Assembly: GCA_026126245.1 (NCBI GenBank)
Contig: JAHCJT010000006.1
Location: forward strand, 1 to 37,138
Reading direction: 5' to 3'
Length of the DNA stretch: 37,138 nucleotides
Source of the DNA: Alphaproteobacteria bacterium
GTDB lineage: Bacteria; Pseudomonadota; Alphaproteobacteria; Reyranellales; Reyranellaceae
Positions 32,455-37,138 of this stretch are shown one piece after another. The notes beneath the pieces are model-generated. The model did not search any database and was not told the DNA's origin. It worked only from the letters and a program-made list of their open reading frames with translations. A program made the translations under genes and the position numbers. The first letter of the stretch is position 1. Every line of letters begins with the position of its first letter.

Positions 32455-35400
32455 CTACCGGCTGCGTGGCAGTCGGACAGTGAACTCGGTAAAGGATCCC
32501 GGTTCGCTCGCGACTTCGATCGTGCCGCCGTGCTGTTTCGTCACAATGTCCCAGGTGATCGACAGGCCCAGCCCGGTGCCCTCGCCGGTCGGCTTGGTGG
32601 TGAAGAACGGCTGGAACAGCTTGTCCTTGATTTTCTCCGGCACGCCCACGCCGTTGTCGCGCACCATGATCTCGACGGCATCGCCCAGGTCCCGGGTCGA
32701 CACCCGCAGCACGGGATCGTGGCCAGGCTCGGCCTGCGCGCGCTTGCGGGCGGCGTAGAACCCGTTGGAGATCAGGTTCAGCAGCACCCGCGTCATTTCC
32801 TGCGGTGCCAGCGTGATCGGCGCGATGTCGGGCGTGAAATCTTGTTCCAGTGTGATATTGAAGCCCTGATCCTGCGCGCGCGCGCCGTGATAGGCGAGGT
32901 TCAGCGCCTCCTCGACCAGTGCATTCAGTTCGACTGCATGCTGCTCCCCCGTGGTCTCGCGCGAGTGTTCCAGCATGCTCTTGACGATACCGTCGGCGCG
33001 TCTGCCATGTTCCTCGATCCTTTGCAGATTGGTCGTCAGTGTGGTCGCCAGATTGTCGATGTCGGCACGCGCAACGGCGTCGAGATGCGCAAAGCCGGGC
33101 GCGGCGGTTTCCCTCAACTCGTCCAGCAATTCAACCGACAGCGAGGCGAAGTTGTTGACGAAGTTCAGCGGGTTCTTGATCTCGTGTGCGATCCCGGCAG
33201 TGAGTTGGCCGAGAGACGCCATCTTCTCCGCCTGAATCAGACGGCTTTGCGCGATCTTCAGTTCCCGCAGCGCGTCCTCCGCCGCATCGCGGGCGGCGCG
33301 CAAGGCCTCCTCGGCACGCTTACGTTCGGTGATGTCGGTGTAAATGACAACGAAACCGCCGGCCGGGGTCGGGTTGATGCGAATCTGGATTGTCTGGCCG
33401 CTCGGTCGCGTGCGCTCGAGGCTCGCGCTCTGGCCAGCGTTGGCGCGCAGCCGCTCGACGGTATCAGCCGGCTCGGCGCCGTACTCGCCACGATCGGCCA
33501 GGTATTGAACATAGTCGCTGAAGCTCGGCCGGGCGGAGACGACCTCGGCAGGAACATCGAGCATGTCCTGGAAGTGTTGGTTCCAGGCCGCCAGACGATG
33601 AGTTTCGTCGAACAGGGCGACGCCATCGCCCATACTCTGGAAAGTGACGTCTAGCTCGCCCTGGCGCTCACGGATCTCGTTCAGCAGGCGCGCGTTTTCC
33701 ATCGCGATCACCGCCTGCGCGGCAAAGTTTTCCAGCAGCTCGATTTCCTTCTCCGAGAACGGCCGCACTTCCTGCCGGTAGATCACGATTCCGCCGAGAA
33801 GCTCGCCGTCCTTCCGCAGGGTGACGCCGACCGCCGTACGGGCGCCACCCAGATCGACCATCGCACGGGTGACGCCCGCGTCAATCCGGTATGATTCGGT
33901 GTCCTTCAGGTCCGCGATATGGACGACCCGTTCGCCGCCGGCCGCGCGCGCGCCAAGCGAGTCGTTGGCCAGTCGTCGGGTCTCCTGAGCCGCGCCCTGC
34001 TGGCCGGTTCGGTAGTATTCGGCGTAGGCATCGGGAAGGCCCGATACGGCGACAGCGCGCCATTTGGCGCCGTCCCACGTGTGCAGTTCGCCGAACGCGG
34101 CGCCGCACAGCCGCATCGCCTTTTCCAGCATCGCGTCGAAAACCGGCATGAGATTGCCGGGGTTCGCATTGATGACCTGCAACACCTCCGACGTCGCGAT
34201 CTGCTGATCGAGCGCGTCCTTCAGCTCTGTGAAAAGCCGCACGTTCTCGATCGCGATCACCGCCTGATCGGCGAATGTTTCGAGCAGCTTGATTTGGGAA
34301 TCGGGGAATAGCCCTGGCGCACTGCGGGCCACGAAGATGGCGCCAACAACTTCGCCACTATGGAACATCGGCACAGCGAGACAGGCCCGGTACCTCATCG
34401 CCTGCGCGGCGTGCTTGTTGAGATAAAGCGGATCCTCGGCAATGTCGGGGATGTGACAAATGGAGCCCGTGCGAACGGCACGTGCCGTCGCTGTTTCGTG
34501 GTCGAGGCGCATGGGCATCGCCTGCCGGGCCGCTTCAACGCCTTCAATCGCAACCCCATAGATCGATGCAAGACGTATCAGGTCGCCGTCGACCATGGCC
34601 ACCATGCCCATATCGGCGTTGCAGAGCTTGGGCGCGCGCTCGCTGATGGTGTTGAACACAGGTTGGGTGTCGGTCGGCGAATTTGCGATGACTCTCAGAA
34701 CTCCCGCCGTTGCGGTCTGCTGCTCCAGGGCCTCGCGCGTCTCGTTGATCAGCCGCGCGTTCTCCATCGCGATCACCGCCTGGGCGGCGAAATTCTCCAG
34801 CAGCGCGATCTGCTTGTCCGTGAACGGCCGCACCTCCCGCCGCGCGGCGACGATGCGGCCGAGGAAGTTGCCGTCTTTCGCCAACGGCACGGCCAGCAAG
34901 GTTCGAATCTGACCGAGTTCTGTGGTCGCACGCCAAACGGGGTCATTCGGGTTCTGGCGCGCCAGTTCGACCGCGTCCACGATTTGCGTGCTGTGTTCGT
35001 GCGGCACGGCAGCGGCGCCGGTCGGTCGGTAACCGCGGCGCAGGAAGGCCGAGAACGCCGCGTCCATGCCGCGGGTCGCGACGGCGCGGAACCGCTCGCC
35101 ATCGAACAGTTGAAGGCTGCCCAACGGGGCGCCGCACAAATCGTGGGCCTTGGCGAGGATGGCGTCAAACACGGGTTCAAGATTGCCCGGCGAGGCGTTG
35201 ATGATGCGCAGGACCTCGGCCGTCGCCGTCTGCCGCGCCAACGTCTCGCGCAGTTCGCCCAGAAGTCGCGTGTTTTCCAACGCGATCACCGCCTGGGCGG
35301 CGAAGCTTTCCAAGAGCTGGATTTCCCTGGGCGTGAAGGCGCGAGGTTCGGCGCGCCAAACGCTCAACGATCCCAACAGCGCGTCATCCTTCCACAACGG

Positions 35401-36462
35401 CACTTCCAGCCAGGCGCGCAGGCCCTCACCCGCCCATCGACGGAAGGCCGGGGCATCGACCCCGGCCGGCCAGGCATGCGTGGTAACATCCGGCACATGG
35501 ATCGTTTCGCCACGCAGCAATGGTTGATGTTGGACAACCGGCGGATAGGGCCTGGACAAAAAGTCGTCCACGTCGGGCGGATATCCTCGCCGAGCGAGTT
35601 TCTTGAACATCTTGCCATCGAAAACGCCCAACGACCCGGTTTCGGCCCCGAACAGGGTATGGGCCTTCGCCAGGATGGTTTCGAATACCGGTGTTGGATC
35701 GCCGAGTGATGTATTGATCACGGCCAACACCTCGGCCATCGCGCTCTGATGGTCCAGCGCCTCGCGCTGCTCGCGGTGTGCGGCGGCGCTGCTGATGGCG
35801 ATCACCGCCTGGTCAGCGAACGTCTTCAGCAGCTCAATCTGGGAATCGGAAAAGCCGCCCACGGCGCGGCTGCCCATGGTCACCACACCGATGACCTCGG
35901 TGCCGCGTTTCATGGGCACGGCAACGTTCGATTTGACCGTGGTATTGCCGGGCGACAGTTGTAGCTCACGTTCGGTCTGGTAATCCCGGACATGGACGAC
36001 TTGACGATCAAGGATCGCACGGCCCTCGGCGCGCGTTCGGTCAGGCAACCTTGGAAACTGGGCGATATAGGCTTGCCGGACCCCGGGATCATCGCTGACA
36101 CCCGTCCAGGCGCGCAAATGCACCATCACCCCGTCGAACTCCATCACCGAGACGCCATAGCTGCCGCAAATGTCGCGCGCCCGGGCCGCGATCAGATCGA
36201 AGACGGGTTGCGGATCAGCCGGTGAGGCCGCCATCGCGGCCAGAACCTCGTTGGTGGCGGCTTGATGGACCTGGCGTTCCGAATAGGTGTCGTTTTGATC
36301 TGCCAGTTGCGATGCCAGCGCGGCCTTCTCCGCCAGCGCCACGTCGCGTTCGGCACGCTGATCAGCCAGCTGCCGCCGCAACGCCACGTTCGCGCGCTGG
36401 AGATCCGCCACCGTCGCGTCCGGTTCTGTCGGTTGTCCCTCGCTCGCGAGACCGCTTGCCAT
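32455..36462 (-). CDS. Soluble five-GAF, one-PAS sensor histidine kinase
   Basis: This 1335-residue protein starts with a coiled coil (about 15-65, LQRANVALRRQLADQ). Five tandem GAF domains follow, each closing with a near-identical helix, FA(A/D)QAVIA(I/M)EN, whose QAVIA falls at residues 218, 390, 561, 733 and 916. Then come a PAS domain (about 940-1060), a HisKA domain with phospho-accepting H1093 (GIAHEIKNPLNFV) and a HATPase domain with VRDNGVGVP and GEGTGLGLS. No membrane segment is seen, so it should sense something in the cytoplasm. GGGGGAGC before the ATG at 36462 decides the start. Its partner is the response regulator directly downstream. Confidence 0.95.
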   Translation of the reverse strand: MASGLASEGQPTEPDATVADLQRANVALRRQLADQRAERDVALAEKAALASQLADQNDTYSERQVHQAATNEVLAAMAASPADPQPVFDLIAARARDICGSYGVSVMEFDGVMVHLRAWTGVSDDPGVRQAYIAQFPRLPDRTRAEGRAILDRQVVHVRDYQTERELQLSPGNTTVKSNVAVPMKRGTEVIGVVTMGSRAVGGFSDSQIELLKTFADQAVIAISSAAAHREQREALDHQSAMAEVLAVINTSLGDPTPVFETILAKAHTLFGAETGSLGVFDGKMFKKLARRGYPPDVDDFLSRPYPPVVQHQPLLRGETIHVPDVTTHAWPAGVDAPAFRRWAGEGLRAWLEVPLWKDDALLGSLSVWRAEPRAFTPREIQLLESFAAQAVIALENTRLLGELRETLARQTATAEVLRIINASPGNLEPVFDAILAKAHDLCGAPLGSLQLFDGERFRAVATRGMDAAFSAFLRRGYRPTGAAAVPHEHSTQIVDAVELARQNPNDPVWRATTELGQIRTLLAVPLAKDGNFLGRIVAARREVRPFTDKQIALLENFAAQAVIAMENARLINETREALEQQTATAGVLRVIANSPTDTQPVFNTISERAPKLCNADMGMVAMVDGDLIRLASIYGVAIEGVEAARQAMPMRLDHETATARAVRTGSICHIPDIAEDPLYLNKHAAQAMRYRACLAVPMFHSGEVVGAIFVARSAPGLFPDSQIKLLETFADQAVIAIENVRLFTELKDALDQQIATSEVLQVINANPGNLMPVFDAMLEKAMRLCGAAFGELHTWDGAKWRAVAVSGLPDAYAEYYRTGQQGAAQETRRLANDSLGARAAGGERVVHIADLKDTESYRIDAGVTRAMVDLGGARTAVGVTLRKDGELLGGIVIYRQEVRPFSEKEIELLENFAAQAVIAMENARLLNEIRERQGELDVTFQSMGDGVALFDETHRLAAWNQHFQDMLDVPAEVVSARPSFSDYVQYLADRGEYGAEPADTVERLRANAGQSASLERTRPSGQTIQIRINPTPAGGFVVIYTDITERKRAEEALRAARDAAEDALRELKIAQSRLIQAEKMASLGQLTAGIAHEIKNPLNFVNNFASLSVELLDELRETAAPGFAHLDAVARADIDNLATTLTTNLQRIEEHGRRADGIVKSMLEHSRETTGEQHAVELNALVEEALNLAYHGARAQDQGFNITLEQDFTPDIAPITLAPQEMTRVLLNLISNGFYAARKRAQAEPGHDPVLRVSTRDLGDAVEIMVRDNGVGVPEKIKDKLFQPFFTTKPTGEGTGLGLSITWDIVTKQHGGTIEVASEPGSFTEFTVRLPRSR

Positions 36463-36838
36463 GCTCCCCCCAATTGCCGGGGCTGCACTACCAAAGTCGC
36501 CAGCACGCCAAGACCCTAGCCTGAGAGGGCTTTTCCTCCAAGCCGTCCCGGCGGCGCATCGGTAACAGCCATCCGCCGAGCGCAGGCGACCGTGGACAGA
36601 CGCAGAGTGGCCGCACGCCACGCATGGCGGACGAGCGATTTAACTTCCGAACTTCCGCGTTAGGTCAGTCCCTGACGAGCCGCTCGACACTCGCCATGTC
36701 TGGACTCCAGCCGGAAGCAGACGCGGCAGATCAGATTTGTGGATTTGGCCCCAGCCCGTCGGCCGTACCATTGGCCTGGCCCCCGCCGCGGCACCGGGGC
36801 GGTGGACTTGCGTGGCCGTGCGCGCCATATAGCCGGCC
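36463..36838. other. Divergent intergenic region between the five-GAF kinase and dapF
   Basis: These 376 bases hold the promoters of two divergent genes, but I find no convincing -35/-10 pair. Around 36648-36720, CTTCCGCGTTAGGTCAG and a later CCGGAAGCAGAC vaguely resemble the start and end of the 115-bp repeat family; this could be a decayed copy. No gene or RNA is supported. Confidence 0.4.
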
Positions 36839-37138
36839 ATGACCGCCACCGCCGGCGTGCCGTTTCGCAAGATGCACGGGCTGGGCAACGACTTCGTCGT
36901 GCTCGACGCCCGCGCGCGGTCGCTCGACCTGACGCCGGCGCGCCGCCGCGCCATCGCCGACCGGCGCACCGGCGTGGGCTGCGATCAGCTGATCGTGATG
37001 GAGCCGCCCACCGACCGGCAGGCCGACGTCTTCATGCGCATCTACAACCCCGACGGCAGCGAGGCCGGCGCCTGCGGCAACGGCACGCGCTGCGTGGCGC
37101 ACGTGCTGATGGCCGAGCGCCACACCGACAGCGTGGTG
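36839..37138 (+). CDS. dapF: Diaminopimelate epimerase (N-terminal part, cut by the window edge)
   Basis: The first 100 residues of DapF, which interconverts LL- and meso-diaminopimelate for lysine and peptidoglycan synthesis. [19 protein letters not shown] at the N-terminus, [10 protein letters not shown], and [20 protein letters not shown] are diagnostic. C79 in ACGNG is the first of the two active-site cysteines; the second lies beyond the window. The ATG at 36839 matches the usual family start. It is divergent from the kinase gene. Confidence 0.96.
   Translation, partial: MTATAGVPFRKMHGLGNDFVVLDARARSLDLTPARRRAIADRRTGVGCDQLIVMEPPTDRQADVFMRIYNPDGSEAGACGNGTRCVAHVLMAERHTDSVV

Noticed and set aside
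32431..33654. 407-codon plus-strand frame opposite the five-GAF kinase
   Set aside because: Antisense to PAS, HisKA and HATPase domains with intact motifs on the minus strand.

Overview
The window reads as a GC-rich alphaproteobacterial chromosome. The reasons are the core order ffh-rpsP-rimM-trmD-rplS-leuC, alphaproteobacterial-looking Ffh, L19 and S16 proteins, many solitary ABC substrate-binding proteins, class III cyclase/TPR proteins and multi-GAF soluble histidine kinases. That mix is familiar from Bradyrhizobium- or Reyranella-like soil bacteria. The genus is an inference, not something shown here.

Layout: positions 1-58 hold the tail of an unknown gene. A dimethylformamidase-like large subunit (234-2447) follows and meets leuB across an inverted repeat. 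The minus strand from 12242 to 2547 then carries ffh, rpsP, rimM, trmD, rplS, leuC, two RDD-domain membrane proteins, an AIM24-family protein, leuD and leuB. A good sigma70-type promoter drives ffh. Hairpins separate leuC, the RDD pair, AIM24/leuD and leuB, so the leucine genes look like a broken series of units with a proline-tailed membrane module set between leuC and leuD.

From 12.6 to 36.5 kb the content is accessory. It starts with a CPBP membrane protease, a DsbA-fold isomerase, a putative glycosyltransferase and a three-PAS membrane histidine kinase behind an AT-rich island. Then come small-molecule catabolism genes: a 2-keto-4-pentenoate hydratase-like protein, a VOC protein, a TauD/TfdA dioxygenase, and a GMC oxidoreductase with its small partner. 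After these lie two solitary ABC_sub_bind proteins, a cyclase-TPR gene broken by two nonsense codons, an intact divergent paralogue, a chimeric remnant (cyclase start joined to a substrate-binding-protein end), a formyl-CoA-transferase-like enzyme, and a response regulator with a five-GAF soluble histidine kinase. Five copies of one 115-116 bp repeat, all in the same orientation, sit in the gaps between 24.7 and 32.0 kb.

The last 300 bases are the start of dapF. In several alphaproteobacteria, as I recall, dapF and ffh lie close together, so the stretch from 12.6 to 36.8 kb may be an accessory block placed at a core junction. No tRNA, rRNA, CRISPR array, transposase or integrase was recognised. 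The most unusual material is the repeat family with its chimeric pseudogene, and the three consecutive proline-tailed genes (AIM24, RDD, RDD) inside the leucine locus.
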